Source: Leptolyngbya sp. FACHB-60 (GTDB lineage: Bacteria > Cyanobacteriota > Cyanobacteriia > Phormidesmidales > Phormidesmidaceae). Taken from it: a stretch of DNA of 43,005 nt. The stretch lies in contig NZ_JACJOX010000065.1 of assembly GCF_014695775.1 (NCBI RefSeq), forward strand, positions 1 to 43,005, in the 5' to 3' direction. Every line of letters begins with the position of its first letter. Position 1 is the stretch's first letter. This document shows, one piece after another, positions 33,043 through 41,232 of the stretch. A model generated the notes under the pieces. That model was not told the DNA's origin, searched no databases, and worked only from the letters and a program-made list of their open reading frames with translations. Position numbers and translations under genes: made by a program.

Positions 33043-33786
33043 CTACTGCACCGCTGCCGAGACTCGCACCCGTTGCAGGCTCTCGGCTAGCTGGCGCACC
33101 ACGGCGACCATAGCCAGAGAGTTATCGAGCCGGTTGACGGCAGAGCCAACGCCAACGCCAGCGGCACCGGCGGCGATCGCCATCGGTGCCGTCACATCCG
33201 ACAGCCCCGACGCGCAGAGCACCGGCACCGACACAGCCCGAGAAATCGCGTGGGCGGCAGCCAGCGTAGGTGCGGCTTTCTCAATCAATCCCAGGGTGCC
33301 GGGGTGAGTCGGCTGGCTAGAGGTGCCCCCCTCGGTCTGAATAATGTCGGCCCCGGCGGCCACCAAAGCTTCGGCCAGGCTCACCTGCTCATCTAGCGCC
33401 AAAATGTGGGGCACCGTGACCGACAGCGTAATCTGGGGCAGCAGGGCGCGGGTGCGGCGGGTCAGTTCTAGCACCTCGGGCGCTTCAAACCGCCGCCCCT
33501 GGGCATAAAAGGCGTCAAAGTTGCCAATTTCGATCAGGTCGGCCCCAGCGGCCACGGGGGCGAGAAACGCCTCAGCCTCGACGGCAGAAACGCAGATGGG
33601 CAGAGTCGTTGCGGCCTTGGCCAAGCGAACCAACTCGGCATCGGCGGCGATATCCACAAAGGTAGCACCGCCCTGGTCAGCGGCCTTCACCACGGCCACC
33701 ACCCGCTCGGGGTCAAAGTTGGTGAGCCCGCTGATGATTTTAAGGGCGCTGCGGGTATCGAGGGCGCGTTGTAAGTCAGAGCGCAT
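33043..33786 (-). CDS. ycf23: Ycf23 (DUF561) protein
   Basis: A protein of 247 residues of the DUF561 family, conserved in cyanobacteria and encoded as ycf23 in some algal plastids. The start block is ALKIISGLTNFDPERVV. The TIM-barrel-like pattern continues with GATFVDIAADAELV, GADLIEIGNFDAFYAQG, GADIIQTEGGTSS and VPVLCASGLSDVTAPMAIAAGA. The function is not established; the phosphate-binding-like loops suggest a barrel enzyme. The ATG at 33786 matches the family N terminus; the frame continues upstream to 33831 but that part is not conserved. Confidence 0.88.
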   Translation of the reverse strand: MRSDLQRALDTRSALKIISGLTNFDPERVVAVVKAADQGGATFVDIAADAELVRLAKAATTLPICVSAVEAEAFLAPVAAGADLIEIGNFDAFYAQGRRFEAPEVLELTRRTRALLPQITLSVTVPHILALDEQVSLAEALVAAGADIIQTEGGTSSQPTHPGTLGLIEKAAPTLAAAHAISRAVSVPVLCASGLSDVTAPMAIAAGAAGVGVGSAVNRLDNSLAMVAVVRQLAESLQRVRVSAAVQ

Positions 33787-33891
33787 AGGTCTATCTCTCA
33801 AGATTGGGCATGACCCGCCCGGGTCAAACAAGCTGGGCGGGCGCTAGTTTGACCTATTGTTGCACTGTTGCCGAATTGCGGATAGTCCTAT

Positions 33892-33973
33892 GTTTTGAGT
33901 TTTGAGTTCTCAGTTTTGAGTTTTGAGTTCAGTGGCCTAACTCAAAACTCAAAACTCAAAATTTAGAACTCAA
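33892..33973. repeat. TTTTGAG heptamer repeat forming a long hairpin
   Basis: About five copies of TTTTGAG-type units on the left face about four copies of the reverse complement (ACTCAAA) on the right, around CAGTGGCCTA. It resembles the short tandemly repeated repetitive sequences of cyanobacteria. The right arm overlaps the last codons and the TGA stop (33956-33958) of the glycosyltransferase gene. Confidence 0.82.
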
Positions 33974-35116
33974 TTGCCTCCACCGCTGCCGCCACAGCCG
34001 CTGGGTAATGTAAAACGGGCTGACCAGACTATAGAGATAGAGCCGCATCTCGCAGGCGGCCACCGTATCGCTGACCACCTCGCCCTGATATTTGACCAAG
34101 TGGCGCAAAATTTTGCGAATATCGTTGACCAGGTAGGCATGGGCCGCCAGCGGACGCTGCCACAGGGGCACGCTGAGCATGCGCGTGCGATGGCGGCTGA
34201 GGCCAATGCCCCGAAACATGCGCAGCAGATAGTCGCGCTCAAACCGACTAGCCGGAATCTCGTGCTGCATCCGCATGGCCGGGTTATACCAAATCTCCCA
34301 GCCGTGACGCTGCATGTGGAGCACCACCTCCAGATCTTCGCCAGCGGCCCGAAAGCCAATAGCATCGGCCAGCGATAGCTGCTCGGGCACACTGCCAAGC
34401 CAGGCCTGCCGCCGCACCACCAGCCCCGCCGCTGGCGGCAACACCTTCTGTTTGGGTGCATAGAGCAGAGGGGCCGACCCGCGCTCAGTCAACGCCAACA
34501 GAGATCCAATGCGGCCAAAGTTTGGCGGCGGGGTAACTTCAAAATCTCCTTGAATGCGGCTGCCAAAGGCCCCCGCCTGAGGGTGAATCTGGCCAAAGCG
34601 GTGGGCCGCCACCACCCAGCCCAGGGCCGGGTGGTTGTCGTCGTCTAAAAACCCCACCAGAGGGCTGCGGGCTAGGCTAATAGCGTGCTGGCGAGCATAG
34701 CCAGCCCCCTGGCGTGCCTCAAAGGCATAACGCAAAGGAATATCTTGGGGCCACTGCTGCTGATAGGTTTTGAACACCTGGGCGGTGCCGTCGGTGCTGT
34801 TGTTGTCAACTACAATCACCTCCCAGGCCAGATGCTCGGTGCCCAGCTGGGCGAGCAGGCAGTCGAGCACCTTGGGCAAGCGGTGCTCACCGTTGTAGGT
34901 GCAGATCACCACCGACAGGTCGAGAACTTCTTTGCCAGGGGCAGCATTGGCCAGCTTCAACCGTAGGCGCCGCAGCAGGCCCTGGGTGTAGCTGGGCAGC
35001 GGTCGGCTGGCCATCGCCCGCCGCTTTTGAGTATCTGGGGCGACCAGCCGTTTAGCGGGTGGAGAGCTTACCCCAGCAGAGAACGATTCAGCTACCGCCA
35101 AAAAAGACTCAGCCAT
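33956..35116 (-). CDS. Family 2 glycosyltransferase, HpsE-like
   Basis: A GT-A glycosyltransferase of 386 residues. The family marks are LSVVICTYNGEHRLPKVL, VIVVDNNSTDGTAQVF, RQGAGYARQHAISLA and the metal-binding VGFLDDDNHPA. The C-terminal half (EDLEVVLHMQRHGWEIWYNP) matches the pattern of glycosyltransferases annotated HpsE, part of hormogonium polysaccharide synthesis; HpsE assignment is tentative. No membrane helix is obvious. The frame opens at a TTG at 35209, but the ATG at 35116 is a better start; even so the first 40 residues are low complexity. The stop lies in a heptamer-repeat hairpin. Confidence 0.85.
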   Translation of the reverse strand: MAESFLAVAESFSAGVSSPPAKRLVAPDTQKRRAMASRPLPSYTQGLLRRLRLKLANAAPGKEVLDLSVVICTYNGEHRLPKVLDCLLAQLGTEHLAWEVIVVDNNSTDGTAQVFKTYQQQWPQDIPLRYAFEARQGAGYARQHAISLARSPLVGFLDDDNHPALGWVVAAHRFGQIHPQAGAFGSRIQGDFEVTPPPNFGRIGSLLALTERGSAPLLYAPKQKVLPPAAGLVVRRQAWLGSVPEQLSLADAIGFRAAGEDLEVVLHMQRHGWEIWYNPAMRMQHEIPASRFERDYLLRMFRGIGLSRHRTRMLSVPLWQRPLAAHAYLVNDIRKILRHLVKYQGEVVSDTVAACEMRLYLYSLVSPFYITQRLWRQRWRQLSSKF

Positions 35117-35220
35117 AGGTACCAAACCCTTTGCGCTACTGGGTGACGCCCCCAGTGTGCCCGTGGAGAATGGCCCAATATCTCGGCTGGTGGCTGAGTC
35201 TGGCCGCAAGGGCTGCTGGC

Positions 35221-35499
35221 TTAGTGCAGCCCCGGCTCGATCTGGCTAATGGGGACAAAGCACTCGGTGGGCAACAGCACAGGGCGATCGCCAAAGATCA
35301 GCTTGCCGCGATGGGTCTTAGTGCTAATGGCAATGCCGATGGGGCGCTGCACATCTCCAGGGTGCACCTCGTAGTAGGTGCGGTAAATTTGCCGGGCTGA
35401 CTTGAGCAAGACCGGGTTAAGCGCCATGGGCAGGGCACCAACATCTGGCAGCTGACTGGGCAATGGGCTAGAAGAAGGGGGTTGCTGTAGACCGTACAC
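35221..35499 (-). CDS. Small conserved-looking protein of unknown function
   Basis: A 92-residue protein that I do not recognise. The first 25 residues are Pro/Ser-rich. The rest (LLKSARQIYRTYYEVHPGDVQ, then RPIGIAISTKTHRGKLIFGDR) looks like a compact alpha/beta fold. The start is a GTG with AGGTGA close upstream; an internal ATG at codon 25 is an alternative. It precedes the glycosyltransferase on the same strand, about 100 bases from its start, so they may be cotranscribed. Confidence 0.6.
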   Translation of the reverse strand: MYGLQQPPSSSPLPSQLPDVGALPMALNPVLLKSARQIYRTYYEVHPGDVQRPIGIAISTKTHRGKLIFGDRPVLLPTECFVPISQIEPGLH

Positions 35500-35581
35500 G
35501 GCTCACCTGTGCGCTTATAGACAGACTCTAACTTGATCTCTCCAGGGGCAGCAAATTCTAGAAAGGCTTCTAGAAAGAACT

Positions 35582-36664
35582 TTATGACAGGGCACTCAGC
35601 AGGGCTTCGCCCATGGCCTTGCAGCCTACCTGGGTCATGGTCTCAGACATGATATCGCCAGTTCGATAACCCTGATCTAAAACTGTGGTCACGGCTTGCT
35701 CAATGCGATCGGCGGCGGCGGGCTGGTCGAGGGCGTAGCGCAGCATCATGGCGGCGCTCAGCACCTGGGCCAGGGGGTTGGCCTTGTCTTGCCCAGCAAT
35801 GTCGGGGGCCGACCCGTGGACAGGTTCGTAGACCCCTGGCCCACTGGCTCCCAGACTGGCCGAGGGCAGCATGCCAATGCTGCCGGTGAGCATCGCCGCC
35901 GCATCGGAGAGAATGTCGCCAAACAGGTTGCCGGTAACGATCGTGTCAAACTGCTTGGGCCAGCGAATCAGCTGCATCGCCGCGTTGTCTACATACATGT
36001 GAGTTAGGGCAACGTCGGGGTAGTCAGCGGCTAGGGCGGTGATGCGATCGCGCCACAGCTGCGACACCTCCAGCACGTTGGCCTTATCGACTGAGCACAG
36101 CTGGCCTTTGCGTTTTTGGGCGGTCTCAAAGGCGACTTTGCCGATGCGATCGATTTCGCGATCGGTATAGGCCATGGTGTTGACCCCCCGCTTTTCCCCC
36201 GTCTCAGTTTCAAACACCCCCTTGGGGGAGCCAAAGTAGATGCCTCCGGTCAGCTCGCGCACCACCATAATATCGACGCCCTCTACCACCTCTCGCTTCA
36301 GCGAAGAGGCGTCAATTAGCTGCGGCAGAATGGTGGCTGGGCGCAGGTTGGCAAAAAGTTCTAACCCCGATCGCAGACCTAGCAGCCCTGTCTCAGGTCG
36401 CTGGTGGCGAGGCAACGTATCCCACTTATAGCCGCCGATCGCCGCTAGCAGCACTGCATCGCTGGCCTTGCAGGTCTTCAGCGTCTCCTCCGGCAGCGGC
36501 TCCCCAGTTTCATCAATCGCCGCTCCCCCGATCAGCGCTTCCTCAAACTCAAAGGCCAACTCCATCTGGCGGCCCACGGTGTTGAGCACGTCCACCGCCA
36601 CCGCCATGATCTCAGGGCCAATGCCGTCGCCGGGCAGCAGGGTAATGCGATAGGTCGAAGTCAT
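35582..36664 (-). CDS. leuB: 3-isopropylmalate dehydrogenase
   Basis: An enzyme of 360 residues, the normal length, for the NAD-dependent oxidative decarboxylation of 3-isopropylmalate in leucine synthesis. Marks are ITLLPGDGIGPEIMAVAVDVL at the N terminus, GLRSGLELFANLRPA, VVRELTGGIYFGSPKG, the metal-binding ITGNLFGDILSDAA-type block (here TGNLFGDILSDAAAM) and GSAPDIAGQDKANPLAQ. The ATG at 36664 matches the family start; the open frame continues to 36799 through intergenic repeat sequence. No other leucine gene is adjacent. Confidence 0.96.
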   Translation of the reverse strand: MTSTYRITLLPGDGIGPEIMAVAVDVLNTVGRQMELAFEFEEALIGGAAIDETGEPLPEETLKTCKASDAVLLAAIGGYKWDTLPRHQRPETGLLGLRSGLELFANLRPATILPQLIDASSLKREVVEGVDIMVVRELTGGIYFGSPKGVFETETGEKRGVNTMAYTDREIDRIGKVAFETAQKRKGQLCSVDKANVLEVSQLWRDRITALAADYPDVALTHMYVDNAAMQLIRWPKQFDTIVTGNLFGDILSDAAAMLTGSIGMLPSASLGASGPGVYEPVHGSAPDIAGQDKANPLAQVLSAAMMLRYALDQPAAADRIEQAVTTVLDQGYRTGDIMSETMTQVGCKAMGEALLSALS

Positions 36665-36693
36665 AGCGTTTGCAGAAGATGGCTTAAATGTAG

Positions 36694-36710
36694 GGTGGGC
36701 ACTGCCCACC
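36694..36710. repeat. Short palindrome GGTGGGCA-C-TGCCCACC
   Basis: A perfect eight-base inverted repeat around one base, in the leader upstream of leuB. The word TAGGGTGGGCACTGCCCACC is a common dispersed palindrome in cyanobacterial genomes as far as I recall. Confidence 0.65.
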
Positions 36711-36838
36711 AGCCAGCCTGGGGAGCGCACCGATTCAATATCATACCCCCAGGGGCCAACCCTGCCCCACTCGCTTTCTACCAACTCACCTGTTCCCAAT
36801 TCGACCCACCTAACTCCCGGCTGATGGTCGATACCCTA

Positions 36839-36864
36839 TATGGGCAAACGACCGTTTGCCCATA
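36839..36864. repeat. Palindrome TATGGGCAAACG-AC-CGTTTGCCCATA
   Basis: A perfect 12-base inverted repeat with a two-base centre, in the divergent gap between leuB and the esterase gene. It is related in style to the element at 26427-26454. It could be a dispersed repeat or an operator; dispersed repeat is favoured. Confidence 0.7.
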
Positions 36865-36962
36865 CGAGATGCCTGCTTTGATTTAAGTTACGGTCTCTCA
36901 CTTAAACCCCGCTGCCCCCCATCCACCCTCCCATCCATCCACTCCCCACCACTCCAGCCCCC

Positions 36963-37607
36963 ATGCCCCAATACCTCTACCTCCACGGCTTCGCCTCCAG
37001 CCCCCAATCGGCCAAAGCCCAGGCGATGAAAGCCCGCTTCGCTGCCCTCGGACTCGACCTCATCATCCCCGACCTCAACCAGGACGACTTTGCCCACCTC
37101 ACCCTCAGCCGCCAAATTCAGCAGGTCAGTCTTCTGGTTTTGGCCCAGAGTGAACCTACAATCCTGATCGGCTCTAGCCTAGGGGGCCTCACCGCCGCCT
37201 GGGTTGTCCAGCAGGCCGCCATTACAAACCGCATCGAAAAACTGGTGCTCCTTGCCCCCGCCTTTGATTTTCTCAAGCAGTGGCTGCCTCGCATTGGCCC
37301 CGATCAGCTCGAAGCCTGGCGCACTGAGGGCACTTTGCCTATCTACCATTACACCGAGCAGCGCACCCTGCCGCTGCACTACAACTTCATCATCGACGCC
37401 CAAAGCTACAGCGACGATGGCCTAAAAGCCCAGATTCCGACCCTGATTCTCCACGGCACCAACGACGAGACTATATCTATAGAGGCGAGCCGTGCCTATG
37501 CGGCCACGCGCCCCTCGGTGCGACTGGTAGAACTCTTCAGCGACCACGCCCTAACAGATGTGGAGAAAGACATTTGGCAGCACACTCAGGAATTCTTACG
37601 CCTTTGA
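36963..37607 (+). CDS. YqiA/YcfP-type alpha/beta-fold esterase
   Basis: A small hydrolase of 214 residues. The N terminus PQYLYLHGFASSPQSAKAQAMKARF is typical of the YqiA/YcfP family. The nucleophile Ser is in LIGSSLGGLTAAW. The acid is probably Asp in HGTNDETIS, and the His is in FSDHALTDVE. The substrate is unknown. The gene starts at an ATG directly after a C-rich tract (36901-36962) with no Shine-Dalgarno sequence, the same style of leader as dnaJ. Confidence 0.85.
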   Translation: MPQYLYLHGFASSPQSAKAQAMKARFAALGLDLIIPDLNQDDFAHLTLSRQIQQVSLLVLAQSEPTILIGSSLGGLTAAWVVQQAAITNRIEKLVLLAPAFDFLKQWLPRIGPDQLEAWRTEGTLPIYHYTEQRTLPLHYNFIIDAQSYSDDGLKAQIPTLILHGTNDETISIEASRAYAATRPSVRLVELFSDHALTDVEKDIWQHTQEFLRL

Positions 37608-37622
37608 AGAGGCGATCGCACT

Positions 37623-37886
37623 TCACTCATAATGAGTCCACATCCGCAGAATTTTGACGGTGTGCTCATCCTCAATCACCTCGTAAACTAGCCGATGCTG
37701 AATATTGATGCGTCGAGAGTAGGCTCCAGCCAAGTCTCCCACCAGTTTTTCGTAGGGCGGCGGGTTTTGAAACGGATCAGCTTGAAGCACATCGAGGAGG
37801 CCCTGGGTCTTTTGCTTGAGATTGCTAGCAGCAAGCTTTTTGGCATCTTTTTGAGCTTGTTTTGTGAAAACTAGCCGCCAACTCAC
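37623..37886 (-). CDS. YoeB/Txe-type toxin (mRNA interferase)
   Basis: An 87-residue RelE-superfamily toxin that would cut mRNA on the ribosome. The pattern SWRLVFTKQAQKDAKKLA, PFQNPPPYEKLVGDLAGAYSRRINIQHRLVYEV and the C-terminal RMWTHYE matches YoeB, including the catalytic Glu (PYEKL), Arg (HRLVYE) and terminal His-Tyr. The GTG start at 37886 overlaps the antitoxin stop (GTGA), which implies coupling. Confidence 0.93.
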   Translation of the reverse strand: MSWRLVFTKQAQKDAKKLAASNLKQKTQGLLDVLQADPFQNPPPYEKLVGDLAGAYSRRINIQHRLVYEVIEDEHTVKILRMWTHYE

Positions 37887-38125
37887 CAGTCAAGCTCCTC
37901 ATCGCAGGCGTCGGTAGGGGTAGCCAGTCCTGTTTTAATCGATTCCCGCATGCCGGGCACAGAGAGTAAATAGAGCGTTTCTTGAATGCTGGCCCAGTCT
38001 TCTTCAGACAGCAGTACGGCATTGCTCTCGGCCCCAGTAATTACAATCGGCTGATGAGACTGGGTTACTTGATCAATCAGGTGCTGCAAATTGCTCTGCG
38101 CCTCTATCAACGGCCACTGTGCCAT
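37883..38125 (-). CDS. YefM/Phd-family antitoxin
   Basis: An 80-residue antitoxin. The Phd/YefM N-terminal DNA-binding domain is visible in WPLIEAQSNLQHLIDQVTQSHQPIVITG and AVLLSEEDWASIQETLYLLSVPG. The acidic C terminus (DACDEELDW) would wrap the toxin. The ATG at 38125, eight bases after AGGAAG, is preferred over an upstream frame reaching 38212. It represses its own operon in known members. Confidence 0.92.
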   Translation of the reverse strand: MAQWPLIEAQSNLQHLIDQVTQSHQPIVITGAESNAVLLSEEDWASIQETLYLLSVPGMRESIKTGLATPTDACDEELDW

Positions 38126-38251
38126 TGGGTTTCTTCCTAATTGGATTTCTTTTAGTCTAGCGATCGCAGCCTGTTCGTAAACCCGTTTCAAGAACTGCAA
38201 CCCCCGTGCCACAATTAGCCCAATCCTCTACGTTAGTAACAGGGCAGCCCG

Positions 38252-38836
38252 GTGGAACCGTCTTCCCTCAGTGCGTCAAACAGTGAGCCCAATCCAGTTC
38301 AGCCGCAGGGGCCACCAACCCCACGGCAGTTGAGCAGCATTAAAGCGCAGCTCGACCTGGTACTGCTGGCCCTAGAAGCCCTCACCGGCCTGGGGTCCGA
38401 CGCCATGCTGGCGGCGGCAAACGAGTTGGGAGTATCGGATTTGCTGAGCGATCGCGTCAACCTATGGCGCTTGCGTCAGGCCAGTCCGCTGCGCAAGGGT
38501 CAGGGCCGCAAAAAGCTTGATGTTGACGAAGCCCGCGCCCTAGTGTTGGTGAGTTGTCATTTAGCGATCGCCCATCGCGACCCCATTCGGCAGGCCGTGG
38601 CGCGGCTAGAGAAGGCCCTCGAACAGGGGCAGCCTCCTCACCGCACCGCGCAGTTAGGCGACTACCTCGACGCCTTTAGCAATGCCTACCAAGACCGCAT
38701 GGAGGGCGACCAAACCGCCACCACTGACGAGATCAATGCCCTGGGGCTGAAGCTGCTGGTCGATCTGTTGTTCTACAGCGGGTCTGGCGGCAACCGTAAG
38801 CTGTGGGTGGCGCTGCTAGAGCGGGCTGGCCAGTGA
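38252..38836 (+). CDS. DUF3038 domain protein
   Basis: A protein of 194 residues of the cyanobacterial DUF3038 family. The core block is SIKAQLDLVLLALEALTGLGSDAMLAAANELGVSDLL, then VNLWRLRQASPLRKGQ and EARALVLVSCHLAIAHRDPIRQ. It is predicted to be all-helical and soluble. The start is a GTG; the N-terminal 30 residues are low complexity. It precedes a DUF4335 gene by 49 bases on the same strand, a pairing seen in other cyanobacteria as I recall. The function is unknown. Confidence 0.82.
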   Translation: MEPSSLSASNSEPNPVQPQGPPTPRQLSSIKAQLDLVLLALEALTGLGSDAMLAAANELGVSDLLSDRVNLWRLRQASPLRKGQGRKKLDVDEARALVLVSCHLAIAHRDPIRQAVARLEKALEQGQPPHRTAQLGDYLDAFSNAYQDRMEGDQTATTDEINALGLKLLVDLLFYSGSGGNRKLWVALLERAGQ

Positions 38837-38885
38837 CGAGACGTTTGAATTTTAGATTGGTTAAGGTGTTCTTGAGCTGAGTGCT

Positions 38886-40241
38886 ATGGCTGCGATCGCC
38901 ACTGTCACCTCCTACGAATATGCAGCGGGTACCTGTACTCTGCGACTGGTGGGGGAGCTTTCGCCTCTGAGTCAGGTCACGGGCCGCCCAGTGCTGGGGC
39001 GATCGCGGTTTCACCTGCAAATGCAGGGGGATGATGCGCTCAGGGAAGCTAGAACCCTCGCTAGCCGGGCCATGCTTTTAGAGATCAGTGGCCGAGAGCC
39101 GCAGTTTTCGACCCTGGCAGAGTTGGTGCAAACCTACGTCCAAAATTATCTCAATGCCGATGCGATCGCCGCGGGAGGAGCGGTTGCTCGGGGAGAAAAT
39201 TCGCTTCAGCCCGTCGGCCTCACTCGCCACCGGCTCACCCTGGCTGTGCCCCCCGAGCCACCTAGAGTAGTTGAACTCTCCACCCTGCAACTGTCTGACT
39301 TAGCCGATGCCCTAGAGCAGGCCGACAGCAACCTTCAGATCCTGCCCGATGCGGCGGTGCCCAAGACTCGTCGAGTGCGCCCCAAACTGCCGCTTTGGCT
39401 GGGATCTGTGGCGGCGGTGGGCATTGCGGCGCTGCTGGGCAACCAACTGCTCACCACCGCCCCTAGCTCCGTAGTGCTTTCCCCTAGCGAGGAGTCTCAA
39501 CCAACCAATGGCTCAACGACCCAGAATTCTGCCGATAACCCACAGCTGACCCCAGCAGAACCTGCACCCACCGCCGCCAATACTCCTACTGCGGAAGATT
39601 CTGCCCCCGCTGCCGCAGGCGAAGCTTTGCCAGCACCCATTACAACAGCTCCGACCGGTCCAGCGGTCCCCGCTCCAACTAGTCCAGGGGCCCCCTCAGG
39701 CAGTGCACCTGAGCCTGGAACGCCCAAGGCATCGCCCCCATCTGCCGCCAGCCCAGCCCCAGCTCAACCATCCCAAAGTGAGCCCGCTCCAACCCCTGCC
39801 AACCCAGCCCAGGCCGAGGCGCGCGCTGGGGGGCAGGCCGCGCCTGACGCAAGCATAGCCACTGAACAGGCACCGAATGCTGCTCAGCCCGAGGCCCGAA
39901 CGGCCCCGGCCAGCCCCGAAGCTTTTGATACTGGCCCCAGCATTGCCGCCACTACCGGCCCCGACTCTGCGATCGCCTGGATTGGCAACCTCACCCAGGC
40001 CCTTGAACAGCAGTGGCGGCCCCCGGCAAACCTAGCTGCGCCCCTGCGCTATCGCCTTGTCCTTGAGCCAGATGGCACCGTAACCGCCCTAGAGCCCCTC
40101 AATGACTTCTCGGCTAGCTACCAAAACAATGCCACCCTGCCTCAGGCCGGTGACACCATCCCTGGAGTTGTCAAAGACGCATCAACCACAGTAGAGGTGC
40201 AGTTTTTGCCCACCGGAGCAGTCGTCATAGCTAACCCTTAG
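38886..40241 (+). CDS. DUF4335 domain protein with one membrane helix and Ala/Pro linker
   Basis: A protein of 451 residues. The N-terminal DUF4335 domain (about 1-155) includes YEYAAGTCTLRLVGELSPLSQ and FHLQMQGDDALREA. One hydrophobic helix follows (LPLWLGSVAAVGIAALLGN, about 164-182). A linker of about 160 residues is rich in Ala, Pro, Ser and Thr. The last 100 residues (IAWIGNLTQALEQQWRPP, LRYRLVLEPDGTVTALEPL) form a small domain resembling energy-transduction or TonB-like C-terminal modules. It probably spans the inner or thylakoid membrane, with the C domain across it. Its partner is likely the DUF3038 protein. Confidence 0.8.
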   Translation: MAAIATVTSYEYAAGTCTLRLVGELSPLSQVTGRPVLGRSRFHLQMQGDDALREARTLASRAMLLEISGREPQFSTLAELVQTYVQNYLNADAIAAGGAVARGENSLQPVGLTRHRLTLAVPPEPPRVVELSTLQLSDLADALEQADSNLQILPDAAVPKTRRVRPKLPLWLGSVAAVGIAALLGNQLLTTAPSSVVLSPSEESQPTNGSTTQNSADNPQLTPAEPAPTAANTPTAEDSAPAAAGEALPAPITTAPTGPAVPAPTSPGAPSGSAPEPGTPKASPPSAASPAPAQPSQSEPAPTPANPAQAEARAGGQAAPDASIATEQAPNAAQPEARTAPASPEAFDTGPSIAATTGPDSAIAWIGNLTQALEQQWRPPANLAAPLRYRLVLEPDGTVTALEPLNDFSASYQNNATLPQAGDTIPGVVKDASTTVEVQFLPTGAVVIANP

Positions 40242-40243
40242 GA

Positions 40244-40711
40244 CTACTGTGGAGCTGCCCCTTGGGAACCAGTTTCTGGTCGGCGCTGGCTCCTGCGCTT
40301 GGCCTTGCGCATTTGCAGAGTTGACATGGCTTTGTCCACCGGGAACCCGACAACGGGAATGACCTGGTGCTTGCGATCGCGCTCTAGCTCCTTAAGCTCG
40401 GTGTAATCTATCCAGTGAATGCAGTCTACCGGGCAAGTATCGATCGCCTCTTGAATGAGCTCTTCAGAGTCACCATCTTGGCGGTAAACGCGCGAGCGCC
40501 CGTAGTCGGGCTCAATATAAAAGGTGTTGCGGGCCACGTGGGCACAGTGCTTACAGCCAATGCAGGTAATTTCGTCGACATAGACACCCTTTTGGCGCAG
40601 CTGGCCGCCCAGCTCAGGCTCATAACCAGTGCGGTCTTCGGCTTGGCGCAGGTGACCACCGAGTTCGGGTTCAAAGCCGGTCGCATCAGGTTGCCCATCA
40701 AACTGTGTCAT
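40244..40711 (-). CDS. 4Fe-4S ferredoxin with duplicated N-terminal motif
   Basis: A protein of 155 residues. One 4Fe-4S cluster site is formed by CIGCKHC (Cys50, 53, 56) and Cys93 in DTCPVDC. Before it lies a near-exact tandem duplication, TGFEPELGGHLRQ (11-23) and TGYEPELGGQLRQ (28-40), which is not part of the ferredoxin fold. The C terminus is basic (RKAKRRSQRRPE). The protein would carry electrons to an unknown partner. It is the last gene of an operon with ycf35 and DUF2997 upstream, a combination conserved in cyanobacteria. The ATG at 40711 is preferred; the frame remains open to 40789. Confidence 0.88.
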   Translation of the reverse strand: MTQFDGQPDATGFEPELGGHLRQAEDRTGYEPELGGQLRQKGVYVDEITCIGCKHCAHVARNTFYIEPDYGRSRVYRQDGDSEELIQEAIDTCPVDCIHWIDYTELKELERDRKHQVIPVVGFPVDKAMSTLQMRKAKRRSQRRPETGSQGAAPQ

Positions 40712-40801
40712 CGTGGTTGCTACTCGTGCTTTAGAACGTGCTGGGCCAATACAAAGAGAGGGGCCAAATAGCCCCTCTCCAAGATTCAAAAGGTCGAGGG
40801 G

Positions 40802-41194
40802 CTAGCCATTCCAGCGCTGCACTACCAGCCGCACAGACCCATCTTCTCGTACCTGCTCCTCAGACAGCTGAAATCCCTGACGAGAAGTCTCAGCTACCAC
40901 AGTGTTGTAGGCGTAGCGCTGGGTCACCCGGCTGAGGAACCCTTCAACAGTCAACGGTTGCTGCCAATATTGCAGATCGGCCACCAGCTCATAGTCACTG
41001 GTTTCGGGGTTGCGGCGAAAGCCAATATCGTAGCCGTTGTCTTGGGCAATTACTACGTCCGCAGACTGGGTTTGGCCTTGGTAGCCGCGCACATCACAAG
41101 GGCCAGACTTCCAGTCGGTGCCCAGGTCATTCAAAGCCAGCTTTAGGGAATCTAGATTGCGAATTTTGGTTTTGATTTGGCTAAAGTGTGACAT
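40802..41194 (-). CDS. ycf35: Ycf35 (DUF1257) protein
   Basis: A 130-residue protein of the DUF1257/Ycf35 family, found in cyanobacteria and red-algal plastids. Marks are MSHFSQIKTKIRNLDSLKLAL, the GYDIGFRRNP block, YELVADLQYW and YAYNTVVAETSRQGF. It is small and soluble. The function is unknown. It lies 38 bases after the DUF2997 gene and 90 bases before the ferredoxin start on one strand, so the three likely act together. Confidence 0.92.
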   Translation of the reverse strand: MSHFSQIKTKIRNLDSLKLALNDLGTDWKSGPCDVRGYQGQTQSADVVIAQDNGYDIGFRRNPETSDYELVADLQYWQQPLTVEGFLSRVTQRYAYNTVVAETSRQGFQLSEEQVREDGSVRLVVQRWNG

Positions 41195-41232
41195 TGCTAG
41201 GGGTGATAGTAGGGGACTCTAGAATCGAAAAA

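Noticed and set aside
33787..33831. N-terminal extension of ycf23
   Set aside because: The 15 extra residues are not in the family pattern, and the ATG at 33786 matches the conserved start.
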